A DNA stretch of 46,798 nt, taken from Myxococcales bacterium (GTDB lineage Bacteria; Myxococcota_A; Polyangia; Polyangiales; Houyiibacteriaceae). Every line of letters begins with the position of its first letter. Positions within the stretch are counted from its first letter, which is position 1. Both the position numbers and the translations under genes were made by a program. Below the pieces are notes generated by a model, which did not search any database, was not told where the DNA came from, and saw nothing but the letters and a program-made list of their open reading frames with translations. Shown one piece after another: positions 8,216-16,896 of the stretch. The stretch covers positions 1-46,798 of the forward strand of contig JAHBWH010000053.1 of NCBI GenBank assembly GCA_019637115.1. Reading direction: 5' to 3'.

Positions 8216-9777
8216 CTCGTTGCATCCTCCTCTTGGCGCTCCCGGCCCTCCTCGCGTGCCGGAGTCCGACGTGCCCCCCGGGGTACGAGATCGACGGTGA
8301 CCGATGTGCCCTCTCGGGCGAGGTGGACGGCGGCGCCGACGCGTCGACCGACGCGCCGACCGAGGACGTGGGCTGTCGCTCGTATCGCGACGCGGACGGC
8401 GACGGTTTCGGCGACCCGAACGACTTCGTCAGCGAGTGCCCGCCGCCCGAGGGCTACGCCTCGAACGCCGACGACTGCGACGACACTCGGGGAGACGTGA
8501 ACCCGGACGCCACCGAGCTCTGCAACGGAATCGACGACGACTGCGATGATCGCATCGACGAGACCTTCGAGTGCCCGCAGGGGTCGACGGACGCCGCATG
8601 CACGACGAGCTGCGGCAGCATGGGCAGCGGCCAGTGCAGCGCGAGCTGCACGTTGGACTCCTGCGACCCGCCGGCAGAGAGCTGCTCGTACGCCGACGAC
8701 GACTGTGACGGCCTGATCGACGAAGGCCTGCAGAGCTTCGTCCCGTCGGTGGAGTACGGCAGCTCGACCGCCGCCGTGCGCACCTGGACCTTCGGTGGTG
8801 ACGCTCCCGTCGTCTTCACCCTCTACAGCGGCGGGATCATGCTGGCGCAGCGGTTCACCCCGGAAGGGGCTCCGTCTGGCGCCGAGACCGAGGTTTACAC
8901 CGTCTCGTTGACCCTCGAGGCCGCGACCTTGCTGGTCGACGTGGCCCGAGTCGGCGACGACGGGTACGTCCTGATGGTTCCCAACGACGACGGCTCGATC
9001 CTCGAGGCGCGGCGCATCGGCCCGGACTTCGCGGTTCGTACGACGACGGATATCGCGACGGGGAGTCAGATCCGCGGGGGCGCGATCACCGCCACGGGGA
9101 CCAACATCCTGGTCGCCTACGTCCTCGACGACGGCGTGCTCCGCCTCCGCGCGATGACGCCGGAGCTCGTCGCGCAGGCCCCGAGCAACCTCACGACCGG
9201 CGCGTTCGGCATCGTCGCGCTCGCGTCGCGCCCGGGCTCGTCCGATTGGTGGGTGGCCTACACGAACGCTTCGGGCCTGCGTCTGCAGAAGGTTCGCCCA
9301 AACGGCAACGTCGTCGGGGGGGCGATCGTCGTCGACGCCGCCATGCAGCGCTGGTTTCCGACCTTGGCGCTCGCCGACGACGGAACCCTCGGCCTCGTCT
9401 ACGCACAAGGCACCGCGGACGACGCCCGGCTCAACTTCCAGGTGCGCCGAGGCGACGACGGGTCGCTCGTCTCGACCCGGTTGCTCCCAGAGCTCTGGGG
9501 GTTCTGCCTGTACTTCGCCGTGCCGACGTGTCGACCTTCGGACGTCGTCTGGAGCGGCTCGCGCTGGCTATTGACCCATGTGGCGCCCGATGGCGACCAG
9601 CAGGTCACGCGCCTGCTCGTCCATGACCCGACTGGGACGCTCGAGAGCGAGCATGTCATGGCCCGCTCCACCGACCAACTGAGGATGTCGAGCGGAGCTC
9701 GCCTGGCCTCGGGGACGACGCTCGTGACGACCCCCACCCCCGGCCGACCCCGCTACGCCTTGTTCGGCTGCCACTGA
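8212..9777 (+). CDS. MopE-like metal-binding-motif lipoprotein
   Basis: A 521-aa secreted lipoprotein. The signal peptide ends in LLAC; the mature protein starts with a short Cys-containing segment and a D/A/T linker. Between about residues 55 and 180 it carries EF-hand-like DADGDGFGD and two copies of the MopE pattern (N-A-DDCDD, CNGIDDDCD, then YADDDCDGLIDEG), which bind Ca2+ or other divalent metal in related proteins. The C-terminal about 330 residues form repeated beta-strands with WxxAY-like motifs, suggesting a propeller or repeat-beta domain. The GTG start overlaps the TGA of the TPR gene by 4 nt. Partner or substrate not evident. Confidence 0.88.
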   Translation: MTRCILLLALPALLACRSPTCPPGYEIDGDRCALSGEVDGGADASTDAPTEDVGCRSYRDADGDGFGDPNDFVSECPPPEGYASNADDCDDTRGDVNPDATELCNGIDDDCDDRIDETFECPQGSTDAACTTSCGSMGSGQCSASCTLDSCDPPAESCSYADDDCDGLIDEGLQSFVPSVEYGSSTAAVRTWTFGGDAPVVFTLYSGGIMLAQRFTPEGAPSGAETEVYTVSLTLEAATLLVDVARVGDDGYVLMVPNDDGSILEARRIGPDFAVRTTTDIATGSQIRGGAITATGTNILVAYVLDDGVLRLRAMTPELVAQAPSNLTTGAFGIVALASRPGSSDWWVAYTNASGLRLQKVRPNGNVVGGAIVVDAAMQRWFPTLALADDGTLGLVYAQGTADDARLNFQVRRGDDGSLVSTRLLPELWGFCLYFAVPTCRPSDVVWSGSRWLLTHVAPDGDQQVTRLLVHDPTGTLESEHVMARSTDQLRMSSGARLASGTTLVTTPTPGRPRYALFGCH

Positions 9778-9837
9778 GCAGCGACGCGCACTCCGGGGAT
9801 CGCGCGGGGTCGACCTGCTCCGTTCCACTCCCTTCCC

Positions 9838-9987
9838 TCACCGCAGGCGATGGGCGGACCGTGGGTGGGGGATGGCCGCCTCGGGATGGGTGACGTCGAG
9901 GATGCCCATGTCGAGCGCGCCGGCCACGAGGGTGCGTGTGCCCCCGACCAGCGCGGTCAGCTCCCAAGAGAGGTCGTGACCGGTCCG
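9838..9987 (-). pseudogene. Coding-like remnant, no start codon at a usual position
   Basis: Between the MopE-like gene and the DUF167 gene, the minus-strand frame ending in TGA at 9838-9840 reads a protein-like stretch (GHDLSWELTALVGGTRT, then LVAGALDMGILDV) in which about 43 of 49 codons end in G or C. The frame upstream runs into the DUF167 gene in a different phase, and there is no start codon at the head of the segment; the first ATG would leave only 23 residues. I read it as a decayed 3' end of a lost gene, or as chance in GC-rich DNA. Confidence 0.25.
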
Positions 9988-10004
9988 TTGGCGAGGCGGC
10001 GTTC

Positions 10005-10292
10005 TCAACCCGCGACGAGCGCGCGGATCGCGGCCTCGTCTGCCCCCGTGACCTCGACGAGCTTGTCGCGGCTCTTCTCGCCGCGGACGATGCGGACGGC
10101 TCCGCGCGGCAGACCGAGCGCTTTCGCGATCAGCGTCACGAGCGCGTCGTTGGCCGCTCCCTCCACCGGCGGCGCCGTCAGCGCGACCTTGAGCGCGCCG
10201 CCGTGCAGCCCGAGCACTCGCTCGCGCGACGCGCGCGGCATCACGCGCACCGCGAACGACCAGGCCTCACCGTTTGCGCGCACGTCGAACAA
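10005..10292 (-). CDS. DUF167 / YggU family protein
   Basis: A 95-aa protein of the DUF167 (YggU) family, with the conserved core RVMPRASRERV, GGALKVALTAPPVEGAAN and the GAVRIVRGEKSRDK segment; normal family length is about 95-100 aa. Its cellular role is unknown. The TTG at 10292 is chosen because GGGAG lies 6 nt upstream; a GTG at 10283 is the alternative. Either start overlaps the last codons of the LPMO-like gene, so it is the third gene of a tightly packed operon. Confidence 0.85.
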   Translation of the reverse strand: MFDVRANGEAWSFAVRVMPRASRERVLGLHGGALKVALTAPPVEGAANDALVTLIAKALGLPRGAVRIVRGEKSRDKLVEVTGADEAAIRALVAG

Positions 10293-11058
10293 GGAGCGCT
10301 CCCAGCGCGATCGACCACGGCACGCTCGCCGCCGCGTTCGGCGTCGCGCGGCACGCGCACCCGCCCGTCGCCCCGTGATCGTGGTCGTCGTCTCCCGCGT
10401 CGGGCGGAGGACCCGCGTCGCGCGCGCCCGCGTCCGCGTCCGCGACGCCACCGTCCGCGCCCACGACGCCTCCGTCGGTCACGCCCGCGTCGACCTCGTC
10501 GCGCACGAGCACGAGATCGGCGCATTGGTAGTAGATGTCATTGCCCGGCACGGTGTAGGGCGGCTTGTCGTACATCACCTGGATGAGCTGCAGCGTGCAG
10601 CGATCGCAGGCGACGTCGGGCAGCGTGATCTCCGCCTCGTACGCCCCGCCGCCCGTGCGGTCCGCGATCAGATCGAGCAGGACGAGGTCGTTCGAGTAGG
10701 CGTCCATCATCTCCGGCGGGTCGACGAAGCCGTCGTGGCCGTCGGGGTCGAAGGCGATCCGGTAGTGCGAGGGGTGGTCGATGGTCTCCGTCCACCGCAC
10801 GGTGATCGTCTCGCCCGCGCGGAAGACGGTGACGTCGCCGCCGCGCTCGCTCCCGGTGACCCCACATGGGCCGAACTTCTGGCTGCTCGTCCTGGGCGAC
10901 GGGAAGTCGAGGCGGATGTGGGCCGCGGCGCTCGTCGCGAGGAGACCCAGGCCGAGCGCGACGAGGGCCGCTCGGCGTCGGCGTGACGAACGACGACGCC
11001 GGCCCTCGGGGACGCTAGTGCAGAGGGACGCACGCGCGTCATCGAGACCCATCGTCAT
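10267..11058 (-). CDS. LPMO-like copper oxygenase-type protein with MYXO-CTERM anchor
   Basis: A 263-aa exported protein. A long basic n-region leads to a signal peptide whose likely cleavage (TSAAA / HIRLDF, after residue 46) leaves His47 at the mature N-terminus, the position of the first ligand of the copper histidine brace in lytic polysaccharide monooxygenases. A second candidate His is in TIDHPSHYRI (95 or 98), and YYQCADLVLV near 176-185 resembles the conserved strand of LPMO-like folds. A D/A/G linker leads to the C-terminal GGCACR motif, a hydrophobic helix and an RRARKR tail, the MYXO-CTERM sorting signal handled by myxosortase. NCBI annotates such myxobacterial proteins as polysaccharide monooxygenase-like; catalysis is not proven. 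The ATG overlaps the stop of the PHP gene (ATGA at 11055-11058). Confidence 0.82.
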   Translation of the reverse strand: MTMGLDDARASLCTSVPEGRRRRSSRRRRAALVALGLGLLATSAAAHIRLDFPSPRTSSQKFGPCGVTGSERGGDVTVFRAGETITVRWTETIDHPSHYRIAFDPDGHDGFVDPPEMMDAYSNDLVLLDLIADRTGGGAYEAEITLPDVACDRCTLQLIQVMYDKPPYTVPGNDIYYQCADLVLVRDEVDAGVTDGGVVGADGGVADADAGARDAGPPPDAGDDDHDHGATGGCACRATPNAAASVPWSIALGALLVRRARKR

Positions 11059-12668
11059 CGCGCCGCCCCCCACGTGTCGAAGGACGCCCGCCCCATCGCC
11101 CGCTCGGCGAGGCGCGTGCGCGCGAGCCAGCGAGGAGAGGCCCGACGAGCGCTCATTGGCTCGAGCGAGTCGTCCTCGCCCACGCCCGGCTCCTCTTCAC
11201 CCGGCTCCGTGTCTTCTGGTGGCGGCAGGTCGACGAAGATGGGGCTCGAGTACACCCAGACCACCTCGCGGATCAGCATGTCGGCGCGGGTGCCGAGGTA
11301 GGGCCGCGTGTGCTCGGGCACCATGCGGACCTCGACGCGATACGCGCCCGGCACGTCGGCGACGTACGAGAGGTCACCCGTGGACACGCGCGCGACCTCC
11401 TCGCCGCCTCCGTCGGCGGCGCGGAGCAGCACGATCTCGACGGTCGGCGCCGGATCCGAGGGGAAGCCCGCGGGCAAGGTCGGCCTCGCGACCCGCAGCG
11501 TGGCGCCGAGCGGGACGTCCTCGCCCATCTCCGCCGACACGCCCTCGTGCTCGGCGACGAAGTCGAAGCCCACCGGCGTGCCGAAGACCTCGTGCACCAC
11601 GTAGAGGCGCCCCCGCGCGAGCGCGTCCGCGACCCCCTCGGGGCCGACCTCGTCGACGAGGAGATGGTTCGTGATCCACGACATCATCCGCCGGTAGCTG
11701 TCAGCGCGCTCACCGTCGGCGAGCATGGTCGGGAAGGTGTTCTCGTGGGCGTCGCAGCCACCGGTCGCGCTGACGCGCCGTCCCTCGGCGAGCAGCGTGT
11801 CCCACTTGGCGAGCGAGACGTCGTGGCGGCTGAGGAAGGACAACACGGCGAGATCCGGCGCGAGGTTCAGGCGCGACATCGAGAAGTCGAGCAGCCGCCC
11901 GAGGTAGCTGCCGTCGCTCAGCCCGAGGTGCTGGTCGCGGATGCGAGGATCGACGTCGGCGTGGAGGTTGTAGAGCTCGAGCCCGTCGACGCCCCACCGC
12001 CGCAGGTCGTCGACACTCTGCTGCTCGGTATGCGCCACCCAGATGGCCGCCCCGGCCTCGCGAAACGCCCTGATCGCCTCGGGGCTCGACGCGTCGTAGA
12101 GCTCGCCGAGCTCGCGCACGGTCGTCGTCGTCTCACCGGGGTGACGCCGCAGCCCAATCGGCATGAGGCGGTTCTCGCTGCCGACCGTGAGCAGCGTCCG
12201 ATGCGACGAGCCCTCGCACGCCATGCGGCTGGCATGGGTCCGCCCCTCAGCGTCGACGACGGGCTCGTCGTCGCCGACGATCCACAGGGCGTCGGCGAAG
12301 GGCACCTCGTTCACGTGGGGCGAGTGGTCGGTGATCATCGCCGCGTCGACGTGGAGCCGGCAGAGCGAGGCGCGGAAGCTGGCGAGGCATGGCGCGTCGG
12401 CGAGCTCGCCGTCGACCCAGCCCTCCCCGTCGCAGGCGTCGTGCGAGAGCGGCGAGTGGACGTGCACGATGGTCCGCGCGATCGAGCGCCCTCGGCGCTC
12501 CCCGAGCGTGGCGGTCGGCGGGAGCTCGCCCGGCCAGACGAGGGAGCTCGCGGCGTCGAGCGCCGCCCCGTCCTGGCCCGCGTCCTCCGCGCCGGCGTCC
12601 GGGCGCACGTCGTCGTCCCCCCCACAACCCAGGGCGAGCACACCCATGAGACCAGCCATCCACCGCAT
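11055..12668 (-). CDS. PHP-domain-like lipoprotein
   Basis: A 537-aa lipoprotein: signal peptide ending LALGC, an Asp/Ala-rich linker, then a PHP-type (polymerase and histidinol phosphatase) metal-dependent domain. Visible His/Asp motifs include VHVHSPLSHDAC, MITDHSPH, WVAHTEQQ, LYNLHADVD and the late TGGCDAHEN, in the order expected for a PHP TIM-barrel. The C-terminal about 130 residues form a beta-sandwich-like domain (VEIVLLRAADGG ... YRVEVRMVPEH). PHP proteins are hydrolases, often phosphoesterases; the substrate of the secreted myxobacterial type is unknown. It heads a three-gene overlapping operon with the LPMO-like and DUF167 genes. The in-frame extension upstream of 12668 is translation of the TCGCGA satellite. 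Confidence 0.85.
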   Translation of the reverse strand: MRWMAGLMGVLALGCGGDDDVRPDAGAEDAGQDGAALDAASSLVWPGELPPTATLGERRGRSIARTIVHVHSPLSHDACDGEGWVDGELADAPCLASFRASLCRLHVDAAMITDHSPHVNEVPFADALWIVGDDEPVVDAEGRTHASRMACEGSSHRTLLTVGSENRLMPIGLRRHPGETTTTVRELGELYDASSPEAIRAFREAGAAIWVAHTEQQSVDDLRRWGVDGLELYNLHADVDPRIRDQHLGLSDGSYLGRLLDFSMSRLNLAPDLAVLSFLSRHDVSLAKWDTLLAEGRRVSATGGCDAHENTFPTMLADGERADSYRRMMSWITNHLLVDEVGPEGVADALARGRLYVVHEVFGTPVGFDFVAEHEGVSAEMGEDVPLGATLRVARPTLPAGFPSDPAPTVEIVLLRAADGGGEEVARVSTGDLSYVADVPGAYRVEVRMVPEHTRPYLGTRADMLIREVVWVYSSPIFVDLPPPEDTEPGEEEPGVGEDDSLEPMSARRASPRWLARTRLAERAMGRASFDTWGAAR

Positions 12669-12697
12669 ACCAGGACGAGGATGCCAGGTCGCGCGCG

Positions 12698-12945
12698 GGG
12701 TCGCGAGGGGGGGGTCGCGACTCGCGAGACGGTCGCGAGGCGGTCGCGAGGAGTTCCGAGGCGGTCGCGAGGCAGTCGCGAGGCCGGGTCGCGAGGCCGG
12801 GTCGCGAGGCAGTCGCGAGGCCGGGTCGCGAGGCCGGGTCGCGAGGCCGGGTCGCGAGGCCGGGTCGCGAGGCCGGGTCGCGAGGCCGTCGCGAGGAGTC
12901 GCGAGGAGTCGCGAGGAGTCGAGAGGAGTCGAGAGGGGCCCGCGA
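12698..12945. repeat. TCGCGAGG minisatellite (10-13 nt unit)
   Basis: A tandem array of units centred on the palindrome TCGCGA, mostly as 13-nt GGGTCGCGAGGCC or 10-nt AGTCGCGAGG. Roughly 20 copies of TCGCGA fall within 250 nt. The array fills the gap between the divergent PHP and GuaB1-like genes and stops about 40 nt before the GuaB1 -10 box. Confidence 0.9.
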
Positions 12946-12983
12946 GGGGCCCGATCGCCCGCCCCGCGTCGGGTCGGGGGTAC

Positions 12984-12989
12984 TACTAT
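12984..12989 (+). promoter_or_regulatory. Putative -10 box (TACTAT) for the GuaB1-like gene
   Basis: TACTAT followed by 6 nt (CGCCTC) and the ATG at 12996. There is no Shine-Dalgarno between box and start, so the transcript is predicted to be leaderless. The sequence 17-18 nt upstream has no TTGACA-like element. Confidence 0.5.
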
Positions 12990-12995
12990 CGCCTC

Positions 12996-14441
12996 ATGCG
13001 ATTTCTCCACGCCCGCGACGCCGAGCTCGAGCTCGCGCTCGACGACGTCTTCCTCGTGCCTGGGTACTTCGACGGCGGGTCGCGCCTCGAGGTCGATCTA
13101 CGGCCCGACGACTTCCCGATCGGCTCACACCCCGTCGTCTCCGCGAACATGAACGCGGTGACCGGCAAACGCATGGCCGAGACCATGGCGCGCTATGGCG
13201 GCCTCGGCGTGCTTCCGCAAGACATGGCGATCGAGACCGTGCAACGGATCGTCCGGCACCTGCACGCCGCGCACGCGCGCTTCGACACCGCGCTCACCGT
13301 GTCTCCCGAGGCCACCTTGCGCGACGTCGCGGGCATCATCCGCAAGCGCGCCCATGACATGGTCGTGGTCGTCGACGCGGAGCAGCGGCCGCTCGGGATC
13401 GCGACGAGCCACGACCTGCGCGATCGCGACCAATACACCCCCATCGAGCGTGTGATGTCGCGTGAGCTGGTCGTCGTCCGCCACGACATGGACGACCGCG
13501 CCGCGTTCGACGTGATGCACGGCGCGCGCGTGAAGGTCGCGCCGGTCGTCGGCGCGGACGGTCGCCTGCTCGGCGTGCTCGGCCAGGGCGACGTCGTGCG
13601 CATGGCGATCATGGCGCCCTCGCTCGACGCGCGCGGCGAGCTCGCGGTGGCGGCGGCCATCGGCATCTCGCAGGGCACGGCCGAGCGTGCGGCCGCGCTC
13701 GTCGAGATGGGCGTGGGCGGTCTGGTGATCGACACCGCGCACGGGCACCAGCGGCGCATGCTCGAGGCGGTCGCCGAGGTGCGCGCGCTCGTCGGAGGCC
13801 GCGTTCCGCTCGTCGCAGGCAACGTCTGCACCCCCGAGGGCACCGCCGCGCTCCTCGACGCGGGCGCGGACGTCGTGAAGGTCAACGTCGGCCCGGGCGC
13901 GATGTGCACGACCCGCATGCAGACCGGCGTGGGCCGCCCGAGCTTCACGAGCGTGCTGCACTGCGCGCGCGAGGCGCACGCGCGGGGCAAGCACGTCTGG
14001 GCCGATGGCGGCGTCAAGCACCCGCGCGACGTCTCGCTCTACCTCGCGGCGGGCGCGTCGCGCGTGATGATCGGGACGATGCTCGCGGGCACCTACGAGA
14101 GCCCCGGGGACATCCGCGAGGACGCGCAAGGTCGCCTCTACAAAGAGAACTACGGCATGGCGAGCGCGCGCGCCGTCGGCGATCGCACCGAAGGCGAGGA
14201 CGCGTTCACGCGCGCGAAGAAGAGCTACTTCCGCGAGGGCATCAGCACGAGCCGCATCTACTTGCGCGAGGGCGCGCAGAGCGTGGGCGCGATCCTCGTC
14301 GACGTGCTCACCGGTGTGCAGAGCGCGATGACCTACGTCGGCGCGAAGACACTCCCCGAGCTGCGCGAGCGCGCCGTCGTCGGCGTCCAGACCCCAAGCG
14401 GCTACCACGAGGGCACCCCGCACGGCGCCGTCCGAGAGTGA
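12996..14441 (+). CDS. guaB1: GuaB1-type IMP dehydrogenase/GMP reductase family protein
   Basis: A 481-aa member of the IMPDH/GMP reductase family that matches the GuaB1 subtype in length and organisation. The TIM-barrel opens with LALDDVFLVPGYFDG and PVVSANMNAVTG, is interrupted by a CBS pair (about 97-200; DMVVVVDAEQRPLGIATSHDL and VAPVVGADGRLLGVL), and continues with LVAGNVCTP, the catalytic loop VGPGAMCTTRMQTGVG (Cys304) and the phosphate-binding ADGGVKHPRDV and GTMLAGTYESPG. Actinobacterial GuaB1 has been shown to be a GMP reductase, which would recycle GMP to IMP; this is the likelier role here but cannot be read from sequence alone. Monocistronic, starting just after a TACTAT box. Confidence 0.9.
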   Translation: MRFLHARDAELELALDDVFLVPGYFDGGSRLEVDLRPDDFPIGSHPVVSANMNAVTGKRMAETMARYGGLGVLPQDMAIETVQRIVRHLHAAHARFDTALTVSPEATLRDVAGIIRKRAHDMVVVVDAEQRPLGIATSHDLRDRDQYTPIERVMSRELVVVRHDMDDRAAFDVMHGARVKVAPVVGADGRLLGVLGQGDVVRMAIMAPSLDARGELAVAAAIGISQGTAERAAALVEMGVGGLVIDTAHGHQRRMLEAVAEVRALVGGRVPLVAGNVCTPEGTAALLDAGADVVKVNVGPGAMCTTRMQTGVGRPSFTSVLHCAREAHARGKHVWADGGVKHPRDVSLYLAAGASRVMIGTMLAGTYESPGDIREDAQGRLYKENYGMASARAVGDRTEGEDAFTRAKKSYFREGISTSRIYLREGAQSVGAILVDVLTGVQSAMTYVGAKTLPELRERAVVGVQTPSGYHEGTPHGAVRE

Positions 14442-14447
14442 CGGGGG

Positions 14448-14567
14448 ACGTGGACACGGCCACGACGCCCACGCCCACGACGCCCACGACGTCCACGTAC
14501 GCGTCCACGTCCACGTGCGCGTCCACGTGCGCGTCCACGTCCACGTCCACGACTCGCGTCCACGACT
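14448..14567. repeat. CGTCCACG hexamer satellite
   Basis: Degenerate hexamer array (CGTCCA, CGTGCG, CGCCCA, CGACGC) between the convergent GuaB1 and SulP genes. It is the second copy of the family described at 433-632. Confidence 0.85.
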
Positions 14568-14571
14568 TGCG

Positions 14572-16401
14572 TCAGCTCGCCGCGGCCGCTCGACCGACCA
14601 CCGCCACCCGACGTTCGCCCTCTTCCTCGGGCCGCGAAGCGGCCCTCGGGCGCTCCACCTCGCCCGTCGGAGGCGCGCCCACGACCGCGTCGTGCACGCG
14701 CAGGGTGTGCCCCGCCGAGCCGAGCTTCTGCCACAGCCCGCTGCGCTCCATCACCTCGCGCACCGGTCCCTTCACCCCCGCCAGCACGAGGTCGATGCCG
14801 CGCTCGCGGTAGGCGTGCCAGAGCTCGGCGAGCGCTGCCTCGGCCGACGAGTCGAGCTGGTTGATGCTCGTCGCGTCGAGCACTACGCGGCGCAGGCGCT
14901 CCTCCATCGCGAGCTCCTCCTTCTTCAGCGTCTCCTTCAAGAAGGTGACGTTGCCGAAGTAGAACTGCGCGTCGATCCGCAGCGCGAGCACGCCAGGCGT
15001 GCGCTGGGCGTCGGGGTAGTTCGCGACGTTGCGATACTCCTCGGTGCCCGGCAGGCGACCGAGGATCGCCACGTGCGGCCGCGTCGTCCGGACCACGAAG
15101 GCGACGAGCGAGGCCCCGACGCCGACGAGGATGCCCTCCTCGATCCCGAGGGTGAGCGTCGCCACGAAGGTCGTGACCAGCAGCGCGAGGTCGGTCCGCT
15201 TCACCTTCCAGAGGTGCTTGACCTCGTGGACGTCCACGAGCCCGGCGACCGCCGTCAGGATGATCGCGGCGAGGACCGCACGCGGCAGGTAGTAGAAGAG
15301 CGGCGTCAAGAAGAGCAGCGTCAGCCCCACGACGGCCGCCGTGATGAGGCTCGCGAGCCCCGTCTTCGCGCCAGCCTGTGCGTTGACCGCCGTGCGCGAG
15401 AAGCCACCCGTGACCGGGTAGGCGCCAAAGAACGAGCCGGCCACGTTGGCCGCGCCGAGGCCGACGAGCTCCTGGCTCGGGTCGACCTCGTAGCGGTTCA
15501 TGCGGGCGAAGGCCTTGGCGACGCTGATCGACTCCATGAAGCCGACGAGGGCGATGGTGATCGCGGTCGGAAGCAGCGCCTTCAACGCCGCCGCGTCGAG
15601 CGTCGGCAGCGAGGGCGAGGGGAAGCCCGCCGGCACGTCGCCGACGATCTTGACGCCCGCGTCCTGCAACCCGAGCCCGAAGACCGCGAGGCTGCCGAGC
15701 ACGACGACCGCGAGCGCGCGCGGGAAGCCCTTCTTCCAGCGCTTCATTCCCTCGAGCAGGACGATCGAGCCAGCGCCGAGGGCGACCGTCGCGACGTGCC
15801 ACTGCGAGACCGACGAGACGGCCGCGCCGACCTTCGTGAAGAGGCTCCCGCCCGGCAGCTCCACACCGAGGACATGGCCGAGCTGGCTCGCCCCGATGAT
15901 GAGCGCCGCGGCGCTCGTGAACCCGCTGATCACCGGGTGCGAGAGGAAGTTCACGAGGAATCCGAGCTTGAAGAAGCCCATCCCCATCTGCAGCACGCCG
16001 ACGACGAGGGAGAGGCCGATCGCGTAGGCGATGAAGCTCTCGGTGCCAGGCTCGGCGATGGTCGCGACACCCTGCAAGGTGAGCAGAGAGACCATCGCGA
16101 CGGGGCCGACGGCGAGCTGGCGCGAGGTGCCGAGCAGCGCGTAGACCGCGAGCGGCACGACCGAGGCGTAGAGGCCGATGATGGGCGGGAGCCCTGCGAG
16201 CATCGCGTACGCCATGCCCTGCGGGATGAGCATCACGGCGGTGGTCAGGCCGGCCGAGACGTCGCCGCCGAGGTTCCGGCGGTCGTAGCCTGGCAGCCAC
16301 GTGAGGAAGGGCAGGAAACGACGTGCGCCCTTCGGCGGAGGTTGTGGCCGGCCGAGGTCGACCGCCGAGGTCGACTCCGCCGTCGTGCCGCCGGAGGTCA
16401 T
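14572..16401 (-). CDS. SulP family anion permease with STAS domain
   Basis: A 609-aa inner-membrane transporter. About a dozen hydrophobic segments run from residue 45 to about 430, including the SulP signature region LGGDVSAGLTTAVMLIPQGMAYA and the later VAGSFFGAYPVTGGFSRTAVN; a cytoplasmic STAS domain follows (about 455-570: LALRIDAQFYFGNVTFLK, then VVLDATSINQLDSSAEAAL). SulP proteins move sulfate, bicarbonate or other anions by symport or exchange. The ATG overlaps the stop of the upstream YeeE-like gene by 4 nt (16398-16401), and the cluster context (YeeE/YedE pair and persulfide dioxygenase) points to sulfate or another sulfur anion. It is last in the minus-strand operon. Confidence 0.93.
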   Translation of the reverse strand: MTSGGTTAESTSAVDLGRPQPPPKGARRFLPFLTWLPGYDRRNLGGDVSAGLTTAVMLIPQGMAYAMLAGLPPIIGLYASVVPLAVYALLGTSRQLAVGPVAMVSLLTLQGVATIAEPGTESFIAYAIGLSLVVGVLQMGMGFFKLGFLVNFLSHPVISGFTSAAALIIGASQLGHVLGVELPGGSLFTKVGAAVSSVSQWHVATVALGAGSIVLLEGMKRWKKGFPRALAVVVLGSLAVFGLGLQDAGVKIVGDVPAGFPSPSLPTLDAAALKALLPTAITIALVGFMESISVAKAFARMNRYEVDPSQELVGLGAANVAGSFFGAYPVTGGFSRTAVNAQAGAKTGLASLITAAVVGLTLLFLTPLFYYLPRAVLAAIILTAVAGLVDVHEVKHLWKVKRTDLALLVTTFVATLTLGIEEGILVGVGASLVAFVVRTTRPHVAILGRLPGTEEYRNVANYPDAQRTPGVLALRIDAQFYFGNVTFLKETLKKEELAMEERLRRVVLDATSINQLDSSAEAALAELWHAYRERGIDLVLAGVKGPVREVMERSGLWQKLGSAGHTLRVHDAVVGAPPTGEVERPRAASRPEEEGERRVAVVGRAAAAS

Positions 16402-16874
16402 GCCGCCTTCTCCGCGTTGCTCGAGGCGCGCTCACGCTGGCGCGATCGCAGGTTGTCGAGCTGCTGGAAGAGGAACATCCCGCCGAACATGCCGGCGACC
16501 ATGATGAGCGCCTTGCTCGACATCGCGCCGACGCTGGTCAGCGCCGGCCCCGGGCAGAAGCCACCGAGCCCCCAGCCGAGGCCGAAGAGCGCCGCACCCG
16601 CGACGAGTCGGAAGTCGATGTCGCGGCGGGTCGGCAGGCGGAAGCGGTCCTCGAGGAGGGGCCGCGCGCGGCCCTTCACGAAGCGATACACGGGCAGGTA
16701 CACGAGCATGCCGCCGCCCATGACGAAGGCGAGGCTCGGGTCCCAGCTCTCGAGTCCGCGAGAGAAGTCGAAGAATCCGATGACCTTCGCGGGGAGGGTC
16801 ATGCCGCTGAGGGCGAGGCCGGTCGCGAAGAGCAACCCGGTCCCGAAGGCGGAGAGATGGGCTTTGGGGGTCAT
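16398..16874 (-). CDS. YeeE/YedE-type (DUF6691) membrane half-protein
   Basis: A 158-aa membrane protein with four hydrophobic segments and the conserved GWGLGGFCPGPAL (Cys107), the hallmark of the second half of YeeE/YedE transporters. In many bacteria a YeeE/YedE transporter is split into two short genes and sits beside a persulfide dioxygenase; full-length YeeE (TsuA) takes up thiosulfate through conserved Cys residues. GGAG lies 9 nt before the ATG. The gap to the upstream partner gene is 22 nt, and its own stop overlaps the SulP start, so the three genes form one operon. Confidence 0.9.
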   Translation of the reverse strand: MTPKAHLSAFGTGLLFATGLALSGMTLPAKVIGFFDFSRGLESWDPSLAFVMGGGMLVYLPVYRFVKGRARPLLEDRFRLPTRRDIDFRLVAGAALFGLGWGLGGFCPGPALTSVGAMSSKALIMVAGMFGGMFLFQQLDNLRSRQRERASSNAEKAA

Positions 16875-16896
16875 GTCGACGTCTCCAGTTCCGAGG

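Noticed and set aside
12669-13010. N-terminal extension of the PHP lipoprotein (DPASRPGLATRP repeats)
   Set aside because: Translation of the TCGCGA minisatellite; the real start at 12668 gives a clean lipoprotein signal.
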